From positions 22,437,303 through 22,501,302 of the forward strand of contig CM057154.1 in NCBI GenBank assembly GCA_029962745.1: a DNA stretch of 64,000 nt, in the 5' to 3' direction. Source of the stretch: Echinometra lucunter. Taxonomy: Eukaryota; Echinodermata; Echinoidea; Camarodonta; Echinometridae. The translations under genes were made by a program, and so were the position numbers. Shown in pieces: positions 50,301 to 55,510 of this stretch. The stretch's first letter is position 1, and the number at the start of each line of letters is the position of its first letter. The notes under the pieces are model-generated. The model did no database searches, was not told the origin of the DNA, and worked only from the letters and a program-made list of their open reading frames with translations.

Positions 50301-51166
50301 CAGCACAAATTCCCGGCTCACAAAGTATTGTAGAGATTTAAATATGCATACGCTTATGACTCAAGTGGTCAATTAAATACCAGGCACTCTGAAAAATGTT
50401 GAAGAGCTTGAAGTACATTCCACCAAAATACTGCACTCACACTCTTATACAGCTTGGCAACATTGCTACATCTTTTTTTGTACCTTGTTCCAATTCATGA
50501 ATAGAAATTCCTGACAGAGAAATGCCAACCACATTGATACATTCTGAATGTAGTACTCTCCCAAAATACAGTGTAGGAGTCCAATGGATATTCCAATAAA
50601 CCCTGTGCACCTACTAAAAAAAAATCAGTGGTGGGAATTCACCTTGCACACATTTGCTGTTGCTATGTTGGGAAATATCCTGGCAAATATTGTGGTTCTC
50701 CAAGGAAACTGCTTTAAAAGTCATGAATGAAACTGTGCACATATAGTTCAAAAGCTATCTAAACTTGTACATGTATTTCTATCCTGTTTCAAATGCACAG
50801 CACTCGATGACCTGAAAATTGCTGGAAGATTGTCTGACATAGCACCCAATTATTTTCTGTTAAAGTACATGTATAATATCCTGTGATTCAAAATATGAAA
50901 GGAAATAAAGAATCATTGAATATATTTTGTTTTCATGCAATTCATTCCTTATTTCAACTTCAAAGCATAGGCGTAGGAATAGGGACAAGTTAATGACAGT
51001 TTTATATTAGCAAGCAAATGCCAGTTACCTTCTGAAGGTTTAGTCGGTGGGGTCTTCTTTTTCGGTTCATCACGTCCGGAACTTGGCAGCACTCGTCCAG
51101 ATGCATGCTGGGACGGGACTGCTGGTGATGAACCTCTGAAGGAAATGGACAGTGCATAGAAGCCAT
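1510..51166 (-). CDS. ets1/2: Ets1/2 transcription factor, complete gene (8 coding exons, 554 residues)
   Basis: This is the sea urchin orthologue of vertebrate ETS1/ETS2 and Drosophila Pointed, a nuclear transcription factor that binds GGAA/T sites downstream of Ras-ERK signalling. In sea urchins it specifies skeletogenic mesenchyme. Coding segments are 51029-51166, 34537-34690, 19143-19259, 18057-18257, 16905-17120, 13485-13781, 9567-9770 and 1510-1847, all minus strand. Together they give 1665 nt, which is 554 codons plus TGA, with GT-AG introns throughout. In order the protein has an N-terminal IKTE motif (K74), a TP MAPK site (T107), a PNT domain (about 108-203), a Ser/Thr-rich linker (about 213-250), an acidic region with IKQE (K321), a conserved inhibitory helix segment (about 430-442) and the ETS domain (about 445-530). 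The start is the first ATG after an in-frame TAA in its exon. The family assignment is certain from ETS plus PNT; the exact termini of the first exons are inferred. Confidence 0.93.
2174..2283. repeat. 53-bp tandem duplication
   Basis: The phrase beginning tcttcaagtgatcagtgcca is repeated after 57 bp without change. Recent local duplication in intron 7. Confidence 0.9.
3922..4334 (+). mobile_element. piggyBac-like MITE, copy 1
   Basis: The 413-bp element begins TTAACCCATTCGTGACAG and ends with its reverse complement, so TTAA brackets a terminal inverted repeat starting CCC. TTAA targets and CCC-starting termini are the piggyBac signature. The interior matches four other copies in this window. 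It is oriented like copies 4 and 5. No transposase is present. Its right end is tandemly duplicated (see 4245-4449). Confidence 0.85.
4245..4449 (+). repeat. 102-bp tandem duplication across a MITE end
   Basis: Two adjacent units of 102 bp (4245-4346 and 4347-4448) cover the last 90 bp of MITE copy 1 plus 12-13 bp of flank (tgccagaaggttg). They are almost identical, so the duplication is recent and happened after insertion. Confidence 0.9.
6740..7153 (-). mobile_element. piggyBac-like MITE, copy 2
   Basis: This 414-bp copy is inverted relative to copy 1. It starts TTAACCCATTCGTGACAGAG and ends ATGAATGGGTTAA, with one change in the right repeat. TTAA is present at both ends. The shared internal frame is broken by a shift. 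Confidence 0.85.
9431..9560. repeat. ets1/2: 68-bp tandem duplication beside the exon 7 donor
   Basis: Units starting gttagtatccgattatcccc at 9431 and 9499 differ at very few positions. The second unit ends within about 6 bp of the exon 7 splice donor. The duplicate lacks a second GTAAG donor. Confidence 0.88.
9567..9770 (-). CDS. ets1/2: Ets1/2 coding exon 7: inhibitory region before the ETS domain
   Basis: This exon has no ATG-initiated ORF of note and was found by its protein end, [13 protein letters not shown], which matches the KPVIPAAALAGYT inhibitory helix (HI-2) just before the ETS domain of vertebrate ETS1. The 204-nt exon is phase 1-1 and encodes residues 375-442, opening [12 protein letters not shown], which recalls the SYDSF serine-rich phospho-switch of ETS1. 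The middle is Ser/Gly-rich ([16 protein letters not shown]). I see no counterpart of the vertebrate HI-1 helix DYVRDRADL. The acceptor is CTCATGTAG|GCAACC and the donor TATTCTG|GTAAGA. It is much more GC-rich than its flanks. Confidence 0.93.
10255..10560. promoter_or_regulatory. candidate regulatory island in intron 6
   Basis: Unique GC-richer segment between exons 6 and 7 with several CpGs and a nuclear-receptor half-site (gaaggtcac, ~10549). A 40-codon open frame on the minus strand (10286-10408) ends in a stop without good splice sites, so regulatory DNA is the simpler reading. Confidence 0.22.
11051..11186. mobile_element. GTTTCATAAAAC foldback MITE, copy A
   Basis: The element runs from GTTTCATAAAACTTGTTATC to the inverse GATAACAAGTTTTATGAAAC. 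The interior includes aagctactgaaatccttgc and tgattggttgacagc, shared with copies B and C. Confidence 0.8.
12240..12640. promoter_or_regulatory. candidate regulatory island in intron 6
   Basis: Unique, CpG-containing segment with a TATA-like palindrome gctatatatagc (~12489), tcgttaattaag and several short homeodomain-type words. No coding potential recognised on either strand. It could be an enhancer or a minor promoter. Confidence 0.2.
13485..13781 (-). CDS. ets1/2: Ets1/2 coding exon 6: acidic transactivation region
   Basis: The 297-nt exon, phase 1-1, encodes residues 276-374. It starts [15 protein letters not shown], includes [20 protein letters not shown] and several SP/TP dipeptides (ESSPN, ETPTPE), and ends NGHSTFK. 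IKQE (K321) followed by acidic residues resembles the IKQE SUMO-type site of vertebrate ETS1, and STFK resembles its GTFK. The acceptor is TTGCTCAG|GTTTTT and the donor TTCAAAG|GTTAGT. In another frame a shorter ORF covers the first part; it is a shadow unless the frameshifting 14439 acceptor is used. Confidence 0.92.
14297..14354 (-). CDS. ets1/2: candidate alternative first coding exon for a PNT-less Ets1/2 isoform
   Basis: On the minus strand inside intron 5, an ATG at 14354-14352 opens 19 codons, [19 protein letters not shown], and ends one base into a codon at a strong donor, CTATG|GTATGT. That is phase 1, exactly the phase exon 6 accepts. Splicing to exons 6-8 would give a 298-residue protein with the ETS domain but no PNT domain or Thr107. 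An in-frame TAA lies four codons upstream of the ATG, as expected for a first exon. The surrounding 14.29-14.56 kb is non-repetitive and less AT-rich than the intron around it. The ATG context is poor (C at -3, T at +4). Pointed-P1 of Drosophila is a known precedent for a PNT-less product from an internal promoter. An alternative reading, an internal 143-nt exon 14297-14439, would shift the frame. Confidence 0.4.
15800..15945. repeat. degenerate tandem repeat of about 50 bp
   Basis: Three units share a core of the type acatactgaagtcgatg plus tataaaatatctttaaac. Located in intron 5. Confidence 0.6.
16905..17120 (-). CDS. ets1/2: Ets1/2 coding exon 5: Ser/Thr-rich linker
   Basis: The 216-nt exon, phase 1-1, encodes residues 204-275. 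It opens [10 protein letters not shown], then has a Ser run, a run of seven Thr and another Ser run, then [16 protein letters not shown] and ends RLDDFLAQ. The low-complexity part is a coding trinucleotide repeat (TCC/TCT/ACC codons) and is probably length-polymorphic. IKLE (K251) fits a psi-K-x-E SUMO motif. The acceptor is CTTTGATAG|AGTGCG and the donor CACAAG|GTAGGC. The exon is recognised by phase, splice sites and position between PNT and ETS exons rather than by strong homology. Confidence 0.9.
17121..18056 (-). repeat. ets1/2: ets1/2 intron 4, mostly a degenerate AGACAGA/GAGA-rich tandem array
   Basis: About 17340-17950 is purine-rich on the plus strand and built from recurring phrases such as attactagatagacag and gagacagacag at intervals of roughly 130 nt. 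This looks like an old, diverged minisatellite filling most of the 936-bp intron between the PNT and Ser/Thr exons. Ends are approximate. Confidence 0.55.
18057..18257 (-). CDS. ets1/2: Ets1/2 coding exon 4: core of the PNT domain
   Basis: The 201-nt exon, phase 1-1, encodes residues 137-203. It begins [20 protein letters not shown] and continues through FSLEGV, the buried LCTLPKTDF segment, and [15 protein letters not shown]. These are the diagnostic helices of an ETS1/2-class PNT domain (W-x-x-W core, GDILWEH). PNT provides the ERK docking surface and co-activator contacts. The acceptor ATCTGTAG|ATCC and donor AGAAAAG|GTGAGG are both good. The intron next to the acceptor carries a decayed tandem copy of the exon edge (18411-18518). 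Confidence 0.96.
18245..18518. repeat. ets1/2: diverged tandem duplication that includes the exon 4 edge
   Basis: 18245-18358 and 18411-18518 share catcttgatggatc-like, attcatccaaagcgg-like and cttcagttatctac phrases in the same order. The first unit includes the first bases of exon 4 and its acceptor; the second is a decayed copy in intron 3. Confidence 0.75.
18258..19142 (-). other. ets1/2: ets1/2 intron 3
   Basis: This 885-bp phase-1 intron splits the PNT domain. It contains a diverged tandem duplication beginning at the exon 4 edge (18245-18358 and 18411-18518) and an A homopolymer at about 18878-18902. Confidence 0.9.
19143..19259 (-). CDS. ets1/2: Ets1/2 coding exon 3: MAPK site and first part of the PNT domain
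   Basis: The 117-nt exon is phase 1-1 and encodes D98-K136 plus the first base of the next codon. It contains PPPTPG with Thr107 followed by Pro, the equivalent of the ERK site Thr38 in human ETS1. ERK phosphorylation of this Thr increases co-activator recruitment in the family. The following [18 protein letters not shown] and RLGIPK are the opening helices of the PNT (Pointed/SAM) domain and align with ETS1 without gaps. The acceptor is TTTAATAG|ATCTCC and the donor CAAAAG|GTATGG. Confidence 0.95.
21397..21690. repeat. GA/GACA microsatellite and purine-rich tract
   Basis: (GA)n, (GACA)n and G-run sequence; all ORFs over it on both strands are translations of the repeat. Confidence 0.95.
21821..21887. 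repeat. short perfect hairpin element
   Basis: A left arm of 28 nt starting ggggagtgtttcatgaagag and a right arm that is its inverse with one mismatch flank a loop of about 11 nt. It abuts the foldback element at 21891, with which it shares the GTGTTTCA terminus. Confidence 0.85.
21891..22190. mobile_element. GGGTGTTTCA foldback MITE, copy 1
   Basis: The 300-bp element starts ggggtgtttcacaaagctgt and ends with the inverse acagcattgggaaacacccc. The interior phrase of aactttgagaatgacttgaa and a matching inverse is shared with 55735-56021. Confidence 0.78.
23269..23323. repeat. (GA)n microsatellite
   Basis: About 53 bp of GA with a single GG break. Confidence 0.97.
23992..24138. mobile_element. 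GTTTCATAAAAC foldback MITE, copy B
   Basis: Same family as 11051-11186, with ends reading GGCCTCATTTCATAAAACT and AGTTTTATGAAACAGGGCC. The arms are more diverged in this copy. It lies in ets1/2 intron 2. Confidence 0.8.
24585..24985 (-). pseudogene. decayed LINE 3' end (CR1/L2-like reverse transcriptase C-terminus)
   Basis: On the minus strand a broken frame reads [20 protein letters not shown], then [16 protein letters not shown], a stop in place of the expected Trp, then [12 protein letters not shown]. This is the familiar C-terminal part of CR1/L2-class non-LTR reverse transcriptases. It ends in an ATT-repeat tail (24595-24616 on the plus strand), as these elements do. At least two stops interrupt it, so it is dead. 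Confidence 0.72.
25150..25400. promoter_or_regulatory. candidate regulatory island in intron 2 with an ETS site
   Basis: Unique, less AT-rich stretch. It contains caatccggaaag (an ETS consensus CCGGAA, ~25327), a tgattggcca CCAAT-type box (~25296) and a taataatac homeodomain-type word. The ETS site would suit autoregulation. Motifs only. Confidence 0.25.
25753..25899. mobile_element. GTTTCATAAAAC foldback MITE, copy C
   Basis: The best-preserved copy: GGGCCCCGTTTCATAAAACT at the left and its near-perfect inverse at the right, 147 bp in all. The arms extend at least 30 bp each. Confidence 0.82.
28991..29493. mobile_element. nested foldback element (AAGTCCACCCC family)
   Basis: Outer arms: aaggtgaagtccaccccaga with agtttcactgtttcaa at the left, and the inverse at the right end (29455-29493). 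A second, inner inverted pair starts cttggaagttacacattttc (29158 onward) and returns at 29240-29272, around a centre near 29216. The two nested palindromes suggest one foldback inserted inside, or grown within, another. Confidence 0.75.
29733..30300. repeat. pyrimidine-rich tract
   Basis: Roughly 570 bp dominated by CT/TTC words on the plus strand (purine-rich on the gene strand), without a fixed period. It stops sharply at a unique sequence at about 30300. Confidence 0.85.
31078..31230. repeat. C run followed by (GAA)n/(GGA)n
   Basis: A C tract and then over 100 bp of GAA and GGA triplets. The Lys-rich and Glu-rich ORFs here are artefacts. Confidence 0.95.
32450..32670. promoter_or_regulatory. 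candidate regulatory island in intron 2
   Basis: Unique segment with a YY1-like tcggccattttg (~32500), a CTG-triplet run, ccgtctgatct and CpGs, in an otherwise AT-rich 2-kb stretch. Motifs only. Confidence 0.2.
34537..34690 (-). CDS. ets1/2: Ets1/2 coding exon 2 (residues 47-97 and first base of 98)
   Basis: The exon encodes [16 protein letters not shown] and then IMIGG...[10 protein letters not shown]...[11 protein letters not shown]. It starts in phase 0 and ends in phase 1 at a strong donor, ATAG|GTAGGT. The RIKTE segment matches the N-terminal IKTE SUMO-type motif of vertebrate ETS1. The acceptor is unusual: a T-rich tract ending CTTTAAAAG|C, with A at -3, which lies inside a short tandem repeat (34691-34946) whose units each carry a similar tract plus AG. 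An internal Met (M64) could start a shorter protein but is not needed. Confidence 0.85.
34691..34946 (-). repeat. minisatellite of about 37 bp providing the exon 2 acceptor tract
   Basis: About seven units based on ccttttaaagaaagaaaata plus gagaatttacgataact (plus strand) lie directly against exon 2. On the minus strand each unit supplies a T/C-rich tract ending CTTTAAAAG, the same form as the acceptor actually proposed. Confidence 0.8.
34995..35311 (+). pseudogene. decayed LINE 3' end next to exon 2
   Basis: A short frame [18 protein letters not shown] matches the last residues typical of LINE reverse transcriptases (FKxxLKTYLF). It is followed by non-coding tail sequence with aagcgcattgagaattcttt and aaatgcgctatatatataaa, ending in an ATT repeat. 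Only the 3' end is present. Confidence 0.6.
36165..36265 (+). repeat. retroelement 3' tail fragment with (AAAT)n
   Basis: The segment acagggcccttgtgggaag ... ctaccctgtgtaaataaaa and the following AAAT repeat resemble the tail of SINE family B at 57760-57815 (cagggcccgctggaagatt ... taccctgggtaaataaggg). It is probably a truncated copy. Confidence 0.45.
36781..36947 (+). mobile_element. tRNA-derived SINE, family A, copy 1
   Basis: The head taggtgccgtagtc-like sequence has an A-box-like tagtcgaaagg and a perfect B box GGTTCGATCCC, as in tRNA. It is followed by a tail (cttgagcaaggcattttatc ... catattgataccaac) shared with 61076-61275. It lies in ets1/2 intron 1, antisense to the gene. Confidence 0.8.
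39150..39760. promoter_or_regulatory. candidate enhancer in ets1/2 intron 1
   Basis: Unique, less AT-rich segment without mobile DNA. It contains an octamer site (tatgcaaatgag, ~39387), a SOX-type ccattgttc (~39420), CCAAT-type cattggtc (~39352), a MEF2/SRF-like cctatttatgg (~39531) and GATA-like ctgcgatcac/cttatc words. The density is higher than in the adjacent intron. Motifs only. Confidence 0.28.
40252..40667 (-). mobile_element. piggyBac-like MITE, copy 3
   Basis: This 416-bp inverted copy has TTAA and intact CCCATTCGTGACAG repeats at both ends. Like copy 1 it keeps a 92-94-residue open frame. It sits in ets1/2 intron 1. Confidence 0.87.
41100..41280. mobile_element. degenerate foldback element
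   Basis: The arm at 41100-41166 (aaatcatggtcacaaatctg core) pairs with 41203-41270 (aatttgtgcccatgatttt core) in inverted orientation, with mismatches. The loop is about 36 nt. No second copy was seen in the window. Confidence 0.6.
43300..43720. promoter_or_regulatory. candidate enhancer in ets1/2 intron 1
   Basis: Unique segment with SOX-type ccattgtg next to an Otx-type taatcc (~43383-43396), a ccattgatttgttg stretch, a Pbx/Hox-like attgattgcaat and a cttatctt GATA word. No repeat signature. Motifs only. Confidence 0.25.
44204..44260. repeat. 28-bp tandem duplication
   Basis: ttttcacctcccaagtatgc followed by agtaccag occurs twice with a 29-bp period. Confidence 0.9.
45253..45657 (+). mobile_element. 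piggyBac-like MITE, copy 4
   Basis: This 405-bp copy is in plus orientation with TTAA at both ends. Compared with the others it lacks about 8 bp next to the right terminal repeat, and its internal frame is disrupted. Confidence 0.85.
46245..46860. repeat. direct repeats bracketing a roughly 550-bp segment, with a palindrome at the left
   Basis: attaatgttggcctatacat at about 46255 and attaatgttgccctttacat at about 46833 are near-identical direct repeats. A perfect 24-bp palindrome (arms TAGGCCAACATT) lies at 46245-46268. The segment between differs in texture from the surrounding intron. Confidence 0.45.
47089..47501 (+). mobile_element. piggyBac-like MITE, copy 5
   Basis: This 413-bp plus-oriented copy runs from TTAACCCATTCGTGACAGG to CATGAATGGGTTAA. 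Interior wording is the same as in copies 1 and 4 with scattered substitutions. Confidence 0.86.
47583..47880. repeat. three-unit tandem repeat of about 100 bp
   Basis: Units contain gtacagcacctttgtattg, attacagtacttaagc and a (CAAA)n stretch. The first unit is more diverged; the second and third are nearly the same. Confidence 0.8.
51029..51166 (-). CDS. ets1/2: Ets1/2 coding exon 1 (residues 1-46)
   Basis: The exon encodes the N-terminus, beginning [10 protein letters not shown] and ending LNLQK, 46 codons that finish exactly in phase 0. The donor reads CAGAAG|GTAACT. The ATG at 51166-51164 has A at -3 and G at +4. An in-frame TAA lies ten codons upstream inside the same exon, so this is the first possible Met. 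The exon begins upstream at 51259 after an acceptor TCTTCAG, which leaves 93 nt of leader in this exon. A longer open frame in another register crosses the same DNA (see the upstream ORF entry). The Ets frame is chosen because it alone continues into the LGYPDG exon and places the MAPK Thr at residue 107. Confidence 0.85.
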
Positions 51167-51259
51167 TGATGCTCTGCGCTCTTGCGATAAGGCTAGTTAG
51201 GTCGAACTTCTGTTGACCAGAAGAAATTTGACTGCTGTAGACCTCTATGTGTGGTGGAA

Positions 51260-52398
51260 CTGAAGATGGAATGAAATGTTGCAAATCCAGTTAATTCAAA
51301 GAAAATAAAATCTGAAAAATTGATAAATTGGAAAAGGATACCATCACCCCCCCCCCCCATGAAAAAAAAAAAACTTAGCAAAATATGGGACGGACAAGTT
51401 GTACTCTTGAATATCATCATGTACACTATATGGTCTACAGTATTGCAAACTACATGTAGCAAAAGGTTGATACCAGCCAATTGAAAATACTGTCTTTATA
51501 TCAAAGCTAAAGAAGACATTAATTCCTTCATGCATGAGAACATTCAAAGCAAGCTTATTATAACAAACACAAAATTGAATGGTTTATGGTTTCATCGTAA
51601 TATACCAAGGGAATTACACTTACAGCAAAGGCTGAAAAGGCATGCTTAAAAATGAGAAAACAGATGGCGATAACAGGGAAGAAATTGATATTAAGCCCTA
51701 AATCTGTTCACCCGAACATGTGAAATAAACAAGATTTTTATTCATTCATTTTATCAAACAGGATAGCCTTTTCAGCCATAAACTTCACAATAAACTCCAC
51801 ATCCACACTGTATAAAAACAAAAGCACGTCACTTGCAAAAATTTGCACGGCAGTTTGGGCATAGTTTCACCTCCCTGATCATAATTTATAGACCTCTGTT
51901 GCAATGTTGAAACGCTCCCAGCTGCAGTACAGCTCCGAGACCAGTGATAACTTTTTTTGGATCACCTCATACAAAGTTACACGTCAAATATCCACCCCAG
52001 ACACTTTTTCGAAGAACATTTCATCAAAATTCAAAGAAATGATTAAGATGCATCATCAATGAACACTTACGTTACAGGCTGGAAAATATACAGCCCGAAA
52101 ATGTCGACGCTGATAAAACGGAGGAGACGTACAAAATATTCCCTGGAAAAATTCCTCTTACGAAATGCAGAAGACGGTCACTTGATCGAGACACGTACTA
52201 CAGGCAGTCATCTAGATGGAGAACACATACAGTGTATCGCTCCGGAGCAACAAGTTATTTGAAGACGGCGGGCTCAAGATGACCAAACTTGTTGCTTCGC
52301 AAGAGCCGCGAAAAAATCCACAGATAATCTCATGTGGTCCCCGGCGACATGAGGGTAGAGCATCAATCACCACCAAATGATATCAAATTTTGGCTCAC
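51260..52398 (-). other. ets1/2: proposed leader intron of ets1/2
   Basis: The sequence between the acceptor TCTTCAG at the start-codon exon and the donor CAG|GTGAGC at 52398 has no coding features beyond short shadows. It includes a C/A homopolymer pair at 51347-51372. Confidence 0.4.
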
Positions 52399-52515
52399 CT
52401 GAGCTTTTTATACGGGAGAAGTAAAAGCCCTGCCACGCATCATTTAATCTTGGGAAGTTCTTTAGAATTCTCAGACTCGTACAAAACCGCAATGCATACA
52501 GCATGCGCATTTCAG
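52399..52515 (-). other. ets1/2: candidate noncoding first exon of ets1/2 (5' UTR)
   Basis: The start-codon exon is preceded by a clear acceptor at 51260-51261, so an upstream leader exon is expected. The best nearby donor on the minus strand is AGCTCAG|GTGAGC at 52399/52398. A TATA-like element (GTATTATATA) lies at 52541-52550, which would put the transcription start near 52510-52520. The proposed intron is 51260-52398. The 5' end is approximate. Several short upstream ATGs fall in this exon. Confidence 0.4.
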
Positions 52516-52760
52516 CTGTAAACAAGTACGGTAGCGCTGGTATATAATACCGCATGCAAAGTTGAGCGGTATGGTTCGCACGCAGTTCATTCATTAGAAT
52601 TTCTCTCTGTAGGGGGTCCCCTTTCCGGCGCGCCCATTGGATGGCACGTAATGAATACGCCTACGTCACAATTTCACGAGTATTTTAACCAATCAGTAGT
52701 CAGTGCATAATTGATTGGCACTAATTAGTTCCCCGTAATGAATTAGTGGGTACCTAGGCC
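52516..52760 (-). promoter_or_regulatory. ets1/2: candidate ets1/2 core and proximal promoter
   Basis: Reading toward the gene on the minus strand, the segment contains CCAAT-type boxes near 52690-52695 (plus strand aaccaatcag) and 52636-52641 (plus strand cccattggat), a CRE-like tacgtcac near 52662-52669 and a TATA-like GTATTATATA at 52541-52550. It is less AT-rich than its surroundings, contains cggcgcgcc, and lacks the G/C homopolymers that start just upstream. The position relative to the proposed leader exon fits. The assignment rests on motifs only. Confidence 0.33.
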
Positions 52761-53620
52761 CGAGCCTGAGATGGATATATTTACAACCTATTCTGTTATT
52801 TTCTCTCAACGAATTAAAATCTTAGGCAATCTCTACAGATGTAGTAGCAATAAGAGAAACTTTCTAAAAATTCTGCAAGCAAACAGACAGACAGTCTTTA
52901 CAAATGTAGCAATAACAGAAAAACTTTCTAAAACTTCTGCAAGAACAGATTGAGAGAGAGAGAATCTAAGGATTAAATCATAAATATTTCATAAGTGTAA
53001 AATTTATAGCAAGAAATAGCTGTCATAGCGATTTGCATTTTCTTACAGGAATGGCAAGCGTGGAATGTTGAACGTACTTAACATTAAACGAACTTATGTT
53101 CCGTTAGCTTTTAATGACTCTTGTACTTAATATGTCTTGCCATATTTTATTCTCACTTTCATGTACATGTGCCATGTACTTATTTTGTAAAAAGGGGTCC
53201 TACGCCTCACTAACTTTTTTTTTTGCTATTTCTGTAGGGTCCTTTTACCAACTTCTACATTTGTGTTTATTGTTATCATGTTATACTGTAATCTTCATAT
53301 TGCAGGAAATAAAATCATTCAAATAAAAAAAAAATCAGTTGTTAGAGGCTTTGTTTTAATTGGTCAAAAAATGCCTATCAATTCTGGCTACCTTATTAAT
53401 TACAACCTTAGAATAAAAACTGATTTAGAAACATTTCAAACTGTGTTGGAATTATTCCACATTTTTGCAATAATTCTGACATAGCTATTTCCTCTACTTT
53501 ATTCTTCTTTGCGGCCGTCTTCTCCTCCTCCTTCTTATTTTTTCTTCTTTCTTCTTCTTCTTCTTCTTCTCCTCAGAAACAACATTTATATCCATCTAAT
53601 TATACGTTGCGTACCAACTT

Positions 53621-53663
53621 AATAATAATAATAATAATAGTAATAATAATAGCAGTAGTAGTA

Positions 53664-53713
<50 letters not shown>

Positions 53714-53735
53714 TATAATAATAATGATAAGGATA
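53621..53735. repeat. (AAT)n microsatellite
   Basis: More than 100 bp of AAT with AGT interruptions. Confidence 0.96.
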
Positions 53736-54856
53736 ATATGAAACATTTGTAATGCACCTAATACTGTTTTGTTTCTGTGATTCTCTTAAGAAAGTATATA
53801 TATTCACACGTTACACAAACAGACAAAAATATGTCAAAGCAATGCTCGATTGAAATTCTTTTTCCTCCGACAGGACTGTTCAGAAGCGTCCCATTCTAAC
53901 GATTATTCATTTCTTGCAAGCATACTTGCGTATACATGTTATCGGCCTAGCTTCTCAGAGGCTATGAAAGGCAGCCTCTCTTCTCCCCCGTTGCCTTATG
54001 TAAGCAAAAATAATACATTGAAAACAGAAGAAAATCTGTATCGGAAGACTTGTTGCTTGTTGTTTCATTTCTCTCACGACACACATCATGTGTACATGTT
54101 GATATATTATACTATATAGATTTTCCTCTCTCTTCTTTTGTCCGCTGGCATCTGATCTACATCTTCACCTTCGCGATTTTCATCAGTTTCCATGACAACG
54201 ATGACGTTGCGACATCCAATTCCTATCGGGGTAGCAGTATATGAAACACAAAGTGTAGTCTTTACGCCGAGACCCCGTTTGCTCAACCGCGTTGCTGTTT
54301 GGTGAGCGTATTGGTTTGGATGATTGCAACTACGTACCTCTCGCAGTGTTAATTATAAGAGTATCCCATTTTAGCTTCCTTTTCCCCCATGACTTACTGT
54401 TCGAATATTTATTCATTTTGTTTGTTTGTTTGTTTGTTTTTTCAAGATCTTTTCGTCTTTGAATCACTATAGACATGCAATTATACAACCTTCTCCAGAC
54501 TCTCCACCGTCATTGCAGTGCTGTTTCAAGAGCGGCAAATGTGCAGCAAAGTTTATTATTAATTCACATAGCTATATGAATAGCGGAAGGAATCGACCTA
54601 TTTCTATGGGGACAGGTTTCTGAGCACCTTTCTCTCTCGTAGAAGTTCACCAGGGGTATACAGATGACAAGTTGATACATGTTGCAATGCAAATTCATAA
54701 TTTGCGCATTGCAATGAATAATTCTGATTGAAATTGGCGGAAAACATCAGAATTTGATGTACGTAAAATATGAATCATAAAAGAACAAACAAGAATTAAA
54801 CAAAACACCCCCAAACAAAATTATTTTCATTCTGTCCGTACACTAAACTTAAAAGA

Positions 54857-55121
54857 AACACAGCTGTACACATCGGGGGGGGGGGGGGGGGCCCCCCCCC
54901 GAAATTTTCAAGCCCTGCTTTTTTATTGAAAATTTTCAACAAAAAAGATAATACCCAAAGTATGCACCAAATCCTTTAATTTCAGTTCTAAAAAATGCAA
55001 AAGCGTCCTCGTGACCAGCTCGGTCGATTGATTCGCTCCCTCACTTTCGAGTTTCCTAGAACATTTTTACGACGGTATTACCTCCCCCCTCCCCGAAAAA
55101 CTTCCTGCGTACGGTCTTGGA
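54857..55121 (-). mobile_element. hAT-like element with G/C-tract ends, copy at 55 kb
   Basis: Inverted copy. Body phrases (aaattttcaa, gcaccaaatcctt, gaccagctcggtcg) are the reverse complement of the 59-kb copy, and the right end reads ctgcgtacggtcttg. A run of about 17 G is followed directly by 10 C at 54875-54901, a homopolymer hairpin. Confidence 0.6.
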
Positions 55122-55362
55122 CAGAAACATAACAAGGAATATCCCAACACTATCTTAGTAAATAGCTGATATCTCACATCATTAATTGAATGTTTTGTAA
55201 TTGTTTCTCTTTATTTTAAAAAGTAAAGTCTTAATTCATAAGTTTGATGATCGAAAGCAATGCAGTCTGCATACAAATAGATGCTTCATCGGGAATATCT
55301 CGCACAAACATAGACCATATCCACAGGTTGCCTTTCGTTGGTCAGATATTGCGTATTCTTAC

Positions 55363-55510
55363 CCCCCCCCCCCAAAAAAAAAATAAAAAATAAAAAATAA
55401 AAATAAATAAATAAATAAATAAATAAAAAAAAAATAAAAAAAAACAAAACAAAACAAAACAAAAAAAAAACAAAAACAAAAAAAAAGAGATAAATTATAA
55501 AAAAAAAATC
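55363..55510. repeat. C run and A-rich (AAAT)n/(AAAAC)n tract
   Basis: A poly(C) run flows into about 130 bp of A-rich repeats. Confidence 0.95.

Larger units (their letters stand above)
34691..51028 (-). other. ets1/2: ets1/2 intron 1
   Basis: This 16.3-kb phase-0 intron holds an acceptor-side minisatellite (34691-34946), a LINE end (34995-35311), a SINE (36781-36947), three piggyBac-like MITEs (40252-40667, 45253-45657, 47089-47501), a foldback (41100-41280) and a three-unit tandem repeat (47583-47880). Unique islands at 39.15-39.76 and 43.30-43.72 kb are good enhancer candidates. No coding exon was recognised. Confidence 0.85.
34662..52510 (-). other. spliced upstream ORF overlapping the Ets1/2 start codon in another frame
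   Basis: An ATG at 52510 (or 52504) opens a frame through the proposed leader exon, ends it in phase 1 (TCA G|), and is joined by the acceptor at 51259 in the matching phase. It then stays open for 76 codons through the whole start-codon exon (PPHIEVYSSQ ... PTKPSE) and stops at TAA (34664-34662) nine codons into exon 2. The total is about 123 residues. It overlaps the first 46 codons of Ets1/2 in a different register. If the leader is real, ribosomes would meet this ORF first and it would repress Ets1/2 translation. No recognisable domain; the product may have no function. It depends on the unproven leader exon. Confidence 0.3.

Noticed and set aside
50949..51284. 111-codon minus-strand ORF as the N-terminus of Ets1/2
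   Set aside because: Its frame gives a stop nine codons into exon 2. The other frame, from the ATG at 51166, continues correctly and puts Thr107 in place. I keep it only as a possible upstream overlapping ORF.
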